Positions 51,401 to 61,200 of a stretch of 64,000 nucleotides of DNA are shown one piece after another. Source of the stretch: an uncultured Porphyromonadaceae bacterium (lineage in GTDB: Bacteria; Bacteroidota; Bacteroidia; Bacteroidales; Muribaculaceae); contig CABUWI010000008.1 in assembly GCA_902495245.1 (NCBI GenBank), positions 62,001 to 126,000 on the forward strand. Reading direction: 5' to 3'. The first letter of the stretch is position 1. Every line of letters begins with the position of its first letter. The notes under the pieces were generated by a model, which saw nothing but the letters and a program-made list of their open reading frames with translations, was not told the origin of the DNA and did no database searches. Both the position numbers and the translations under genes were made by a program.

Positions 51401-54400
51401 TATATTCCTCATATATGTCGTATCTTTATGAAACCGACATCAATATAACATACTCTTCCTCAATGGATGAGTATTCGGCTACGAACAGCCGTGGCAACAT
51501 GAAGATTTGGAAGGAGTTCTGCGTAAAGGGCTATTACCGCACATACGACGGCATGAGCCTTCTGAAACACGCGCTCCACAATACCGTGCCGGACATAAAG
51601 AAGTCAATCGGCAAAGACGATGACGGCCACGACATAAAGGTGCCCGACAACGAGGCGATACAGCTTGCCAACACCAAGATTGAGGAAATACGCAACAGGT
51701 TCAGCGAATGGCTCGAAGCCCAGTCGCCGGAGTTCAAGGAAAAACTTGTTGACCTATATAACGACAAGTTCAACTGTTTCGTGCGTCCGCAGTATGACGG
51801 CAGTCATCAGACATTCCCTGATTTGAACATGAAAATGCTCGGAGACCGTTATGGAATCAGCTCCATTTATCAAAGTCAAAAGGACTGTATATGGATGCTG
51901 CTGCAAAACGGCGGCGGTATCGCGGATCACGAGGTGGGAACGGGTAAAACGCTGATAATGTGCATTGCAGCGCATGAGATGAAGCGTCTCGGACTTGCCC
52001 ACAAGCCGATGATTATCGGTCTGAAAGCCAATGTAGCCGAAATAGCCATGACCTATCAGTCGGCTTACCCCAACGCCCGTATCCTGTTCGCCGATGAGAA
52101 GAGTTTCAAGGCTGACAAGCGCGTGGATTTCTTCAACAATATCAAGAATAACGACTATGATTGTGTTATCATGTCGCACGACCAGTTCGGCAAGATACCG
52201 CAGTCGCCGGAGATGCAGCAGCAGATTCTTCAGGCAGAGCTTGATACGGTCGAGGAAAATCTTAATGTAATCAGGGAACAGGGCCACGACATCAGCCGCG
52301 GTATGCTCAAAGGTCTGATAAAGCGAAAGGAAAACCTGACCGCCAAGATTGCGACCATCCAGTACCAGATGGAGCAGGATAAGGACAATGTGGTGGATTT
52401 CAAGCAGATGGGTATCGACCACATCTTTGTGGATGAATCGCACCAGTTCAAAAATCTGATGTTCAACACCCGGCATGACCGAGTGGCAGGATTGGGCAAC
52501 TCGGAAGGCTCACAAAGAGCGTTGAATCTTCTTTACGCGATTCGCACAATCCAAGAGCGGACCGGCAAGGATTTGGGAGCCACTTTTCTCAGCGGAACAA
52601 CCATATCCAACAGTCTGACGGAGCTGTATCTGCTGTTCAAGTATCTGCGGCCCAATGAGCTTGAAAGGCAGGATATCCGGTGCTTCGATGCGTGGGCGGC
52701 AATATTCGCTAAAAAGACAACGGATTATGAGTTCAATGTGACCAATCACATTGTGGCGAAGGAGCGTTTCAGGTATTTCATCAAAGTGCCGGAATTAGCT
52801 GCCTTCTACAACGAGATAACCGACTACCGTACCGCCGAGGATGTGGGTGTTGACCGTCCGGTGAAGAACGAGATTCTTCATAATATCCCGCCGACACCAG
52901 CACAGGAGGCTTTCATCGAGAAGCTGATGAAGTTTGCCGAGAGTGGCGATGCCACAATACTCGGGAGGGCACCATTATCCGAGGCCGAAGAAAAGGCAAA
53001 GATGCTGATTGCCACGGACTATGCCCGGAAAATGGCACTCGATATGCGCATGATTGACCCCGATGCTGAAGATGACCCGAACAACAAGGCTTCCCACTGC
53101 GCCCGGATGATTGCGGAATATTATCACAGGTACGACACCCAGAAAGGCACTCAGTTTGTTTTCAGTGACCTCGGCACTTACAAGCCGGGCGAATGGAATG
53201 TCTATTCCGAAATCAAGCGCAAGCTGGTGGAGGACTACGGTATCCCGGCCCATGAGATACGTTTCATTCAGGAGTGTAAGACGGAGCGCAGCCGCAAGGC
53301 GGTCATCGAGGCCATGAACAACGGCGACGTGCGCGTTCTTTTCGGCTCGACGTCGATGCTGGGCACGGGTGTAAACGCCCAACGTCGGTGTGTGGCGATA
53401 CATCATTGCGACACGCCGTGGCGTCCGAGTGACTTGCAGCAGCGCGACGGGCGTGGTGTCAGGGCCGGAAACGAGATTGCCAAGCTCTATGCCGACAACA
53501 AGGTGGATGTAATCATTTACGCTGTGGAGAAATCGCTGGACTCCTACAAGTTCAACCTTCTTCACTGCAAGGCGACGTTTATCCACCAGCTAAAATCCGG
53601 GGCACTCGGAGCGCGTACAATCGACGAGGGGGCCATGGATGAGAAGAACGGCATGAATTTTTCGGAATATATGGCGATTCTCAGCGGCAATACCGACCTT
53701 CTCGAAAAAGCCAAATTGGAGAAGCGTATCGCGGCTCTGGAGAGTGAGCGCAAATCATTCAATACGGACATAGCCGATTCGAGGTTCAAGTATCAGACAG
53801 TCACCCACGACATTGCCAACAACGACGCGGCAATCAAGGGGATGAAGGAAGATTATGCCCGTTATGAGGGTGTGGTTCAACGAGACGGGGAAGGCAACCC
53901 TGTAAACAGCCTCACCATAGACACCTGCCACTTGACAGACGAGAAGAACATGGGTATCCATCTTCAAGGGCTGGCACAGCGTACCGATACACATGGTCAA
54001 TACCAGCGCATCGGAGAGGTCTATGGCTTCCCGATCAGCATTATATCGGAGCGGACACTCGTTGACGGCAGAGAAGGCATCCAGAACCGTTTTGTTGTCG
54101 AAGGCCACTACAAATACAAGTACAACAACGGATTCATCGCCATGAGTGATACCCATGCCGCCTGCATGAACTTTGTCAATGCGCTGGAGAGGATACCCGG
54201 AATCATCGAGCAGTATGAGAAAAAGACCCTCCAGCTCAGGGCTGACGCCTTGACGCTGCAATCCATAGTGGACAAGCAATGGGGAAAGGAGGATGAGTTG
54301 CGCAGCCTAAAGAGCGAACTGGCCGCGCTCGACCGTAAGATAGCTGCCGAACTTGCGCCAAAACATGATGAAGAAAGCGAGGGGAAATCCGTAGGTCGTG

Positions 54401-54552
54401 GAGAGAAGGCATCAGCCCGTCATGAGACGGTTTCCGAAGAACGGCAGCAGGGCAAACCGACTATGGTGGCGGAACCCCGCGCGACATATCGGAATACTAA
54501 CATATCCCCGGAATATTCAAGGCTACCTGTGTCAGGAGGCCGGAGGATTTAG
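48421..54552 (+). CDS. Giant methylase / MutS-N-like / SNF2 helicase fusion
   Basis: 2043 residues from ATG 48421 (MTYNRLNTMRDN), chosen because the frame upstream overlaps DUF1896. N-terminal third: N6-adenine methylase fold with EPSAGQGAFIDSFL (about 135) and ASNIPFGDF in place of NPPY/F. Residues about 420-520 match the MutS mismatch-recognition domain (LLKQYREMKKKHPDAILLFR, VGDFYEIFGADAVQASEVLG). From about 1160 an SNF2 helicase: HEVGTGKTLIMCIAA (Walker A), HIFVDESHQFKN (DESH), LGTGVNAQRRCVAI and LQQRDGRGVRAGNE (motifs V-VI). A coiled-coil C-terminus follows. Such BmhA-like proteins are common in these elements, perhaps protecting or processing transferring DNA. Confidence 0.88.
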   Translation: MTYNRLNTMRDNIEAIRMAFSLGVKGRGAQTAEEREVLRKYAGFGGLKCILNDANELADAAKWSKSDIELFAPTVELRRLIHDYSKDDREFAGYMDSLKASVLTAFYTPAPVIDAISDALKNSGVEVRSFLEPSAGQGAFIDSFLRNDRYPGAEVLAYEKDLLTGKILSALHPSILTRVEGFEKIERDFNGYFDVAASNIPFGDFAVADPAYAVSKEIAYRQSTKAIHNYFFLKALDQVREGGLVAFIASQGVMNAASPFVRMELVKRADLVAALRLPNNTFSDNAGTDAGSDLIILQKHTGKKTLSADEEFFIQSIVDHGTKVPGNKYLMAFPQNVICTDAKVGTDPFGKPAIIYKHEGGVDGIARDLRDALDDSLRLRLNLELYNSNGIKPPTPDPVKPTPTPKPKPEIKAETPKEKPLAQKIEQKNEPLLKQYREMKKKHPDAILLFRVGDFYEIFGADAVQASEVLGITLTHRQSGVDSRIELAGFPHHALDTYLPKLVRAGHRVAICEQLEAPKLKKTTKQKIVETVTPDQHPKAEPKPIEPPEPEPAPVETTNIEPRPEPAKEIETDGRPDYSDNPDPRLFAYNLFGELEPVQPKNNRRQQMTRPEGKTQPVKATGYRKLSDEELELYGSLNWDDNPPINGFYEAMMSIAHAQIAERERLAAEQKASQEAAEAAGIASGETYIEKTEGDFIPGGRVRRPKVTAIPIEPKVPERDMSPRPFSEDIQFFHRNGSMVVDGGQLGFLSDVRKNSATFTPLNVKSEQEKRAMLYVTLSETYQKLYNYEAETHEASAELREHLNRYYDEFVERYGNLNERQNVKFILMDANGRDALALERGENGRFVKADIFDHPVSFSIDEVTSVDTPMEALTASLNKYGEVNLDYMSGLVDMPEENLIDSLEGHIFYNPLVKNFEIRDRFIAGNVVAKAEAVRAWIDREEERIKDFPGYDGVEPYIAMSQDSLKALEEARPRRIEFNELDFNFGERWIPTDIYSSYMSYLYETDINITYSSSMDEYSATNSRGNMKIWKEFCVKGYYRTYDGMSLLKHALHNTVPDIKKSIGKDDDGHDIKVPDNEAIQLANTKIEEIRNRFSEWLEAQSPEFKEKLVDLYNDKFNCFVRPQYDGSHQTFPDLNMKMLGDRYGISSIYQSQKDCIWMLLQNGGGIADHEVGTGKTLIMCIAAHEMKRLGLAHKPMIIGLKANVAEIAMTYQSAYPNARILFADEKSFKADKRVDFFNNIKNNDYDCVIMSHDQFGKIPQSPEMQQQILQAELDTVEENLNVIREQGHDISRGMLKGLIKRKENLTAKIATIQYQMEQDKDNVVDFKQMGIDHIFVDESHQFKNLMFNTRHDRVAGLGNSEGSQRALNLLYAIRTIQERTGKDLGATFLSGTTISNSLTELYLLFKYLRPNELERQDIRCFDAWAAIFAKKTTDYEFNVTNHIVAKERFRYFIKVPELAAFYNEITDYRTAEDVGVDRPVKNEILHNIPPTPAQEAFIEKLMKFAESGDATILGRAPLSEAEEKAKMLIATDYARKMALDMRMIDPDAEDDPNNKASHCARMIAEYYHRYDTQKGTQFVFSDLGTYKPGEWNVYSEIKRKLVEDYGIPAHEIRFIQECKTERSRKAVIEAMNNGDVRVLFGSTSMLGTGVNAQRRCVAIHHCDTPWRPSDLQQRDGRGVRAGNEIAKLYADNKVDVIIYAVEKSLDSYKFNLLHCKATFIHQLKSGALGARTIDEGAMDEKNGMNFSEYMAILSGNTDLLEKAKLEKRIAALESERKSFNTDIADSRFKYQTVTHDIANNDAAIKGMKEDYARYEGVVQRDGEGNPVNSLTIDTCHLTDEKNMGIHLQGLAQRTDTHGQYQRIGEVYGFPISIISERTLVDGREGIQNRFVVEGHYKYKYNNGFIAMSDTHAACMNFVNALERIPGIIEQYEKKTLQLRADALTLQSIVDKQWGKEDELRSLKSELAALDRKIAAELAPKHDEESEGKSVGRGEKASARHETVSEERQQGKPTMVAEPRATYRNTNISPEYSRLPVSGGRRI

Positions 54553-54573
54553 ATTCCGCTTTGCAGTTAACCG

Positions 54574-54618
54574 CACTTGGCGGTATATCCGGCACTCCGA
54601 CGGATATGCCGCCAAGTG
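54574..54618 (+). other. Long hairpin after the helicase gene
   Basis: 18-base arms (54574-54591 and 54601-54618) match at 17 positions around a 9-base loop. No T run follows, so it is not a standard terminator. It could be a transcript end stabiliser or a DNA-level structure such as a relaxase or replication site. Confidence 0.8.
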
Positions 54619-55067
54619 TCACTTTGATATTGTCAGGCTGTTAAATCAGGTGATACACCCATATTTGCATATAAATATGTCATATAAACGGGATTATAAT
54701 AGATATTAATAGTATAATTATCTAAATATCAATGCAATATTTAGATTACGGCGTGAATGTATCAAAGAAATGAGATTAAACACGCCCGGAACTGCGGTTT
54801 ATTCAGCAAGCACGGTTTATGCCGGGGAGCGGCCTGTTATCCCAATATAGCCAATAGCCATCCGGTTGGAGGATATTCAATATGACAGGGGCAATACTTT
54901 AATTATCAAGGTGTATGTTGCTGATACTATAATAATAAGGTGAATATTGAAAGAGTCATGAGTATGGCTCTATAATTTCAAAGGAAACAAACAACACCCC
55001 AAATGTTAATAATAGTTAAACATTGAAGATTTTGGATTTTACATATTATGTGTAACGTAAATTTCAT

Positions 55068-55158
55068 TATCTTTGCAACATAGTTCAGGCCGCAGGGTAT
55101 CCAATAGAGGGCAACCTTGATGCGTTCATCGCTCCCGACAATTGATACAAGCCTGAAC
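55068..55158 (+). promoter_or_regulatory. Promoter and structured leader of the secreted-protein pair
   Basis: -7 box TATCTTTG at 55068-55075; the -33 element is weak. Eight bases GTTCAGGC (55083-55090) pair exactly with GCCTGAAC (55151-55158), closing a 60-base loop within the 140-base leader. This may be a regulatory RNA fold; I recognise no known riboswitch core in it. Confidence 0.5.
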
Positions 55159-55219
55159 CAAAGCAGATAAACCGATATAATACAATAACTTATGTTTAAC
55201 CTCCTAACATCACTTGCGT

Positions 55220-58192
55220 ATGAAAAAAGTGCTACTCTTTTCAGGCCTGTGTGGTTTGTCTGCGCTCCTGCTGCTTGCCCGCTCTCCGGGCGGTGTAGAG
55301 GGAGTTGATGCCTGGTTCAAGGCCGCTCCGGTCTCAGGCAACCTGCAGGGCCGCTACCAATGGCTCGACTTTTCGGGCGATTCGGTGGTGCAGTATGCTC
55401 AGAACAGAGTTTCCGGCTCCTATGTGTTCACACAGGACAGGGCTCTGGTCAAGTCGCTAAATTTCAATCCGGCACTCGACTTCTCGAAAGGTGACACCCC
55501 GAAATGGAGCGAGCTGCGTCGTTCGTCACTCATCCAAGGCACGTTTATCGGGGTGTTCGCGCCTTACACGTTCACAACCGAGGGAGTTGTCTATGGGGTC
55601 GCAAGCGGTGACGGAGGCGGCAGTCTCGTCACCAGCGACCAAATTGTAAGACCCGGAAGCATCGAGCCTCTCGACTATGGGGAGACCCACGGCGAGGATT
55701 TGCTCTACACGGGAAAAGACTCCATACCTGAAAACATTTTCAAAGAACACGCCACAAAGGTGCTTACCTATTACCGTGCAGCCAACCCCAACACCTCAGT
55801 ATGGGGCGGTCCCGGCGGCACGTTGACAATCGGTGGCGCGTATTCATCATCCGACGGGCATTTCAACGGCCCCTTCGACACCTCCAATTTCGACAACAAG
55901 GGTTTTGAGGGATATTCCCCTGAGCTTCTTGTGTATAACCGCATCCTTACCCCGGGCGAAAGGAGGAAGGCCGAGAGCTATCTCGCCATGAAATACGGCG
56001 TGACCCTCAATGATTCCTATCTCGACGGTGACGGCAATCTTGTCTGGGACCGCGATGATGCCGGAGTCTATCACAACCGTGTCACTGCGATTTCAAGGAA
56101 CAGGGCGGGTGACTTCCTCCAGCCCATGTCCGCGACTTCCTATGAGGAAGGGCCGGTATATGCCTCCCTGCCTGAAAACGACAGCTATCACCGTGCAAAT
56201 TCATACGGACTTCCCTCCGAGAACCACCTTCTTGTAATGGGCCGGGAGTACGGGAATCCCATGCCGGACAAGCTGTCGGTGTTCTGGGGCGACGACGGCG
56301 GCGCGCTGGAGACATATACATCGCCAAACGACACCCTCTGGCATATTATGAACCGCACATGGCTGGTAAAGCCGAATATGCCCACGGTGGCCGACACCAC
56401 GGCTACACGCTGGAACGGCACAGGCATTACAGTCACACCCGAAGGCTTCCTTGACGTCATAAGTCAGGTGGAGAACACTCCCGGAACCGTGGTTACTCCG
56501 GAGCTGACGGATGGCACGGGATTCATCGGCTTCCAATGCCCGTATTCACACCCGGCGTTTGATGTCGGCTTCTCTAAGTCCGGCGACAGCGGATGTTCAT
56601 ACGGATTCCGCATAGGAAGCGACGGCAGTGTGAAGGCGATAACCGGAGGAGAGGCCGGAACAGCCAATATAGTGACGGATGTAAGCGGGGCTGAAATCTC
56701 GGTGATGCTTTCAGACGGTACAGTGTATCTCCGTATTGACGGCGAGGGAAATGCCGGATATACGGTAGCGATTCCCGAGGATGCCAGAAATTCGGCGTAT
56801 CGCGGCATAATAAGTGCCGAAAGTTCCGCAAATCCGTTATACCTGACCTCAGTCCGCTCCAACGGAGCTGTCGAGACAGGCTATTTCGCGGAACTGGCCC
56901 ATAACCTCACGCCTGAAAAAGAGTTTTACCATTACAGCCGCAACCGTACCGTCATGCTTATTGATCCGACCGGCGAGGGGCGTTTTGACACCGGCAATAC
57001 CGTCATGGTACGCTGTACGCCACCGGATATATCACGAGGCAAGACAATGTTCCACAATATATTGTGGGATGCTGACGGTAGCGGTTCCGATATGTTCACT
57101 TTTGCATATTTCGACGGTATAGACGCCGATGTTGACGTAGAGCCGACGACCTGCGTTGACGGTGTTCCGCAAAAAGACGGTGCCATAGACATTGGTATCA
57201 ATATCGGCACACCGATATACAAGTATTCGCTCACCGTTGACAGCGTTGCCGGCATGAAGAAAGACGACCTCGTGGCGAGTGGCAGTTTCATGGGCAAGAC
57301 ACACCGTATAGAGAACCTTGCTACCGGAACGTACACCCTCTCGGTTACACAGGGAGGCGGCAACGACATACACGGCAAGGGCAATCTTCTCTACTCCACC
57401 TACTCACATACCGACCGCAGGTTTACGGGCGGCGATGTCGAGTGGACAGTAACCGAGACCGGCTCATGGTACCGTATCGGCGCAGAGCCTTCGGTTAACG
57501 AGGACATTACCCAGTGGGGGTATGATGTGCGCGGTGACAAGGCATATTTCATACTTGACGGCTATACGAGTCTCACCCAAGGTGTGAACATAAAGCCCGG
57601 AGATACTCTCGGCCTGAGAATCAGCGGCATATATGTCCGTTGGTACCATAACGGGGAGGAAGTTCTCAAAAAGAGTGCCTGGACTCTCCGCTTGTGGAGG
57701 ATGTGTATCAAATACGGCCGTGGAGACACCCATATCACCGGTATGACCATAAACGGCACACCCGTGGAGGACTTCGAGATTTACGGCAACGTCCAGATCG
57801 AGACCCCGAAATCTACCACGGTGTCCTACACTGTCCATGTTGGAAACGGATGCGACCCGTCGATGCCCAACGGCGTAGAGCCCAAGCAGCTGGTTGTGAT
57901 TGGCCAGTCTGACCCTCCCGGCGGCGACTATCCCGGAAATACCCGCAACAGCAGTCTTTCGGTTGATGCCGAGGACGGCACGGCCCACATCTTCAACGCC
58001 ATTCTTGACCGCGAACAGTCCGGCCCGGCCACACTCATGGTGTTCGACGCATCAGGCCGCCTCGTGTTCGAGGGAGAGATGGAGGGTTCCGACATCAAGA
58101 CCAAGCGTTTCACAGTTCCGATGAACGGTGTGTATATCGTCAAGGCCATTACAGCCGAGGGCGAACATACCCAGAAGATTCTTGCGAAATAA
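55220..58192 (+). CDS. Secreted LamG/beta-rich protein with T9SS sorting domain
   Basis: 990 residues from ATG 55220 (MKKVLLFSGLCGLSALLLLA, signal peptide). The N-terminal 280 residues form a jelly-roll-like domain ending in GYSPELLVYNRILTPGERRK and AESYLAMKYGVTLNDSYL, a pattern common in large Bacteroidetes adhesin-like proteins (LamG/DUF8202 type). A long beta-rich middle has no enzyme motif. The last 75 residues (TLMVFDASGRLVFEGEM ... GVYIVKAITAEGEHTQKILA) are a type A T9SS sorting domain. It should be exported to the surface or medium. The SpvB-type gene begins 36 bp downstream, so the two form a secretion cargo pair. Confidence 0.82.
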   Translation: MKKVLLFSGLCGLSALLLLARSPGGVEGVDAWFKAAPVSGNLQGRYQWLDFSGDSVVQYAQNRVSGSYVFTQDRALVKSLNFNPALDFSKGDTPKWSELRRSSLIQGTFIGVFAPYTFTTEGVVYGVASGDGGGSLVTSDQIVRPGSIEPLDYGETHGEDLLYTGKDSIPENIFKEHATKVLTYYRAANPNTSVWGGPGGTLTIGGAYSSSDGHFNGPFDTSNFDNKGFEGYSPELLVYNRILTPGERRKAESYLAMKYGVTLNDSYLDGDGNLVWDRDDAGVYHNRVTAISRNRAGDFLQPMSATSYEEGPVYASLPENDSYHRANSYGLPSENHLLVMGREYGNPMPDKLSVFWGDDGGALETYTSPNDTLWHIMNRTWLVKPNMPTVADTTATRWNGTGITVTPEGFLDVISQVENTPGTVVTPELTDGTGFIGFQCPYSHPAFDVGFSKSGDSGCSYGFRIGSDGSVKAITGGEAGTANIVTDVSGAEISVMLSDGTVYLRIDGEGNAGYTVAIPEDARNSAYRGIISAESSANPLYLTSVRSNGAVETGYFAELAHNLTPEKEFYHYSRNRTVMLIDPTGEGRFDTGNTVMVRCTPPDISRGKTMFHNILWDADGSGSDMFTFAYFDGIDADVDVEPTTCVDGVPQKDGAIDIGINIGTPIYKYSLTVDSVAGMKKDDLVASGSFMGKTHRIENLATGTYTLSVTQGGGNDIHGKGNLLYSTYSHTDRRFTGGDVEWTVTETGSWYRIGAEPSVNEDITQWGYDVRGDKAYFILDGYTSLTQGVNIKPGDTLGLRISGIYVRWYHNGEEVLKKSAWTLRLWRMCIKYGRGDTHITGMTINGTPVEDFEIYGNVQIETPKSTTVSYTVHVGNGCDPSMPNGVEPKQLVVIGQSDPPGGDYPGNTRNSSLSVDAEDGTAHIFNAILDREQSGPATLMVFDASGRLVFEGEMEGSDIKTKRFTVPMNGVYIVKAITAEGEHTQKILAK

Positions 58193-58228
58193 CCGGAAAC
58201 AACACAGTAACAACATAATAAACCGATT

Positions 58229-61200
58229 ATGAAACGGATATACAGCATAGCCGTTGCCACAGTCATACTCTCTGCGGTGGGTTTGTCGGGCGCGTGGCTC
58301 CTTTCGGGGCCTTCCGCCGGGGCGAATAATTCGCCGGGGAGCAACGGCATAAACATAGAGGCCGACAGTCCCGTGTCTTCACCGGGAATCGCAGTCGGCG
58401 AAAGCGGCAATTCCTCTCCGCAACAGCAGGAAAAAGTAACGGATACAGGCAGACCGGCCGCATCGTCGGCTCTGGCTCATGCCTCTGAGCAGGATGCGGA
58501 CAAATATTCCCGCATACCTGACGGCGAGTCGGTAAAAGGGTCGTTCCGCAAGGGACAGGCTGACAGTCTCGCGGTGGCCGGCGGCGCCATCTCCTTCTCA
58601 GGAGGTACGCTGCTACGCGACACCGAGCTGTCGGTGTCGGTGCTCGGCGAGGACGATATGCCCGAACTTGATTTCGCCATGACGAATGTCACGGCACAGG
58701 GCGAGGGATACCGGTTCCTGCCCCACGGCACTCATTTCTCTGAGGAAGGTGCCACCGTAAGGCTCGGCTACGACCGCACGAGGATTCCGAGCGGTTACAC
58801 TGAAGACGACATACGCACGTTCTATTACGATGTGCAGCAGGAGCACTGGGTGGCTCTCGACCGTATAGCCGTCAACAAGGAGCTGGCCTATGTGGAGTCA
58901 AAGACGACCCACTTCACCGACATGATAAACGGTGTCATCCAGGCTCCGGAATCACCCGAGACCGACGGCTTCGCCCCCACCATGATGAACGACATCAAGG
59001 CTGCGGACCCGACGGCGAAACTCAATATCATCACGCCTCCGACGGCCAACAACCGTGGCTCCGCCAATCTGCAATACGCCTTCGAGATGCCTCCGGCCCG
59101 TAACGGCATGGCACCCTCATTGGCAATAAGCTACAACAGCGACGGCGGCAACGGCTGGCTCGGACAGGGCTGGGACCTTTCCGTCCCCTCGATAACGCTT
59201 GATACCCGCTGGGGTGTTCCGCGCTATGACCTGACCGACGAGACCGAGACATATTCGCTCTCCGGCTCCATGCTCTCGACGATGGATGACAACGGCGCGA
59301 TGAGCGTCGCCCACCGTGGCGACAGGATTGCCCGTAAGTCAGACCGCCAGTTCTACACCCGTCAGGGGGGCGACTTCTCGCGCATAATCCGCAAGGGCGG
59401 CAGCCCGGCCGATTACTATTGGGAGGTGACCGACAAACAGGGCGTGGTATATACCTACGGCGGCGAGGGCGCGGTGCTCAAAGGCACAATTACAGACCTC
59501 TCCGGCAATACCCGCGAGGTGATTTCAGAATGGAAGCTCAAACGAGTTGTCGAGACTCACGGCGACTGGATCGAGTATGAATACACGACAGTTGACGAGC
59601 CTGTGCGCGGAGGACTGGTTGCCAAGGCAATCTATCTGACCAAGGTCAGCGCGGGCAATGCCGAGGGCGACGGCCCGCATACGGTTGTCACTCTGACGGG
59701 CAACAAAGCAAAGCGTCAGAAGGCCAACAATGCCCGTTACGGATACCTGACATCTTCCAACCGGCTGCTTGAAAACGTGCAGATTGACTTCATGGGCGAA
59801 AAGCTGCGCAGCTATTCGTTCTCGTATGTTGACGGCGCGTTCCACAAGGATATGCTTGAGAGTGTGCGCCAGTTCGACGACAAGGGCAACGAGTTTGCTT
59901 TCCAGAAATTCGACTATTACGACGATGTTCAGTCGGGCAACGGCTATGTGCCTTTCAAGTCCGAGTCTGAGACATGGAACACCCACAACGACGGCCTCGA
60001 CGCCGGTTTCATAAACCCGTTGCAGGCTGCCGGCGGTCGTTTCAGTGACAAACCCACTGCACTCGGTGGCACGACAAGTTCATCGACAAGCGGTTCTTTC
60101 TACGTTGGTGTCGGCCCGTCTGATTTCAGCCCGTGGAAGAGCAATACTGTCGGTGGCTCATATAATTATTCAAGCGACAACAGTAAGGGTCTTTCAACCT
60201 TTGTGGACTTGAACGGCGACGGTCTTCCCGATAAAGTGTATCGTAAAGACGGCGCATTGTACTATCGTCCCCAGATTCGCACATCGGAATCCGGCGAGGT
60301 GCTATATGGCGATGCTATAAAGGTTGTAGGTATATCAAGTTTCGCCACAACAAAGAGTTCCACCAATTCAGGAGGTGGCAAGGCAGTCGTGGGCTGGAAC
60401 ATATTTACCGCCCAGTTCGGTGCCGACGGGTCAAAGACCAAGACCAAAACAACTGAATATTTCAGCGATATAAACGGTGACGGTCTTGTTGATCTCGTAT
60501 CAAACGGCAAGGTTTATTTCAACCATATCGAATTTGACGCCCAAGGCAATGCGGTTCCGACTTTCACGCTCAGTAGTGCTGACACTCCGAGTCCGATAAT
60601 ATATAGCGGAAAGATTGACACCTCCGTTATCACTATCGACCCTGCGGAACAAGAAGAAATGATTGCGTCCTCTCCGATGGAGGATATGGTCCGTGTATGG
60701 GTTGCACCGAAATCAGGAGTTGTCAATATTTCGGGCACAGTGTCCCTGATCGTTCCGACAGGAGACTACGACGCTCAGGAATACGAGAAGGCCGACGGTG
60801 TTCGGGTGGCTATCCAGAAGGGCGGTTCTGAATTGTGGAGCCAGTCGATTGCGAAGGGCGATGCCTCGGCTCACAATGCCACTGCCACGGCTGTGTCGGT
60901 CAACAAAGGCGACCGCATATATTTCCGTGTGCAGTCCGGCACCGAGGAGACAAGCAACGGCGCGTTTGACAATGTGAAATGGTCTCCTGTGATTACATAC
61001 GCCGGCACGGAGGAGATTATGCCCAACGGTTTATCCAATGTGGCATATAAGCCGCAAGACGGGGCTATCTATGATGTCAACACTATTGTCAATGTCGATG
61101 AAGGAAATCCTTTCTCAATCGCCGGGCATTTCTCCAAGCCTCAGACTACGGATGATGTCATTATCAAGGTCATTGCCTCAAATGAACGTTATGATGACAA

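Larger units (their letters stand above)
54553..55219. other. 667-bp AT-rich gap before the cargo genes
   Basis: No gene is seen. It contains the hairpin at 54574-54618, a 9-bp palindrome with 7-base loop (54721-54745, TCTAAATAT/ATATTTAGA), a promoter-like TATCTTTG at 55068-55075, and a leader with an inverted repeat (55083-55158). The low GC is distinct from both neighbours. Confidence 0.7.

Noticed and set aside
55083..55158. Known riboswitch (c-di-GMP, cobalamin or similar) in the cargo leader
   Set aside because: No conserved core of these classes could be found; only a simple inverted repeat is visible.
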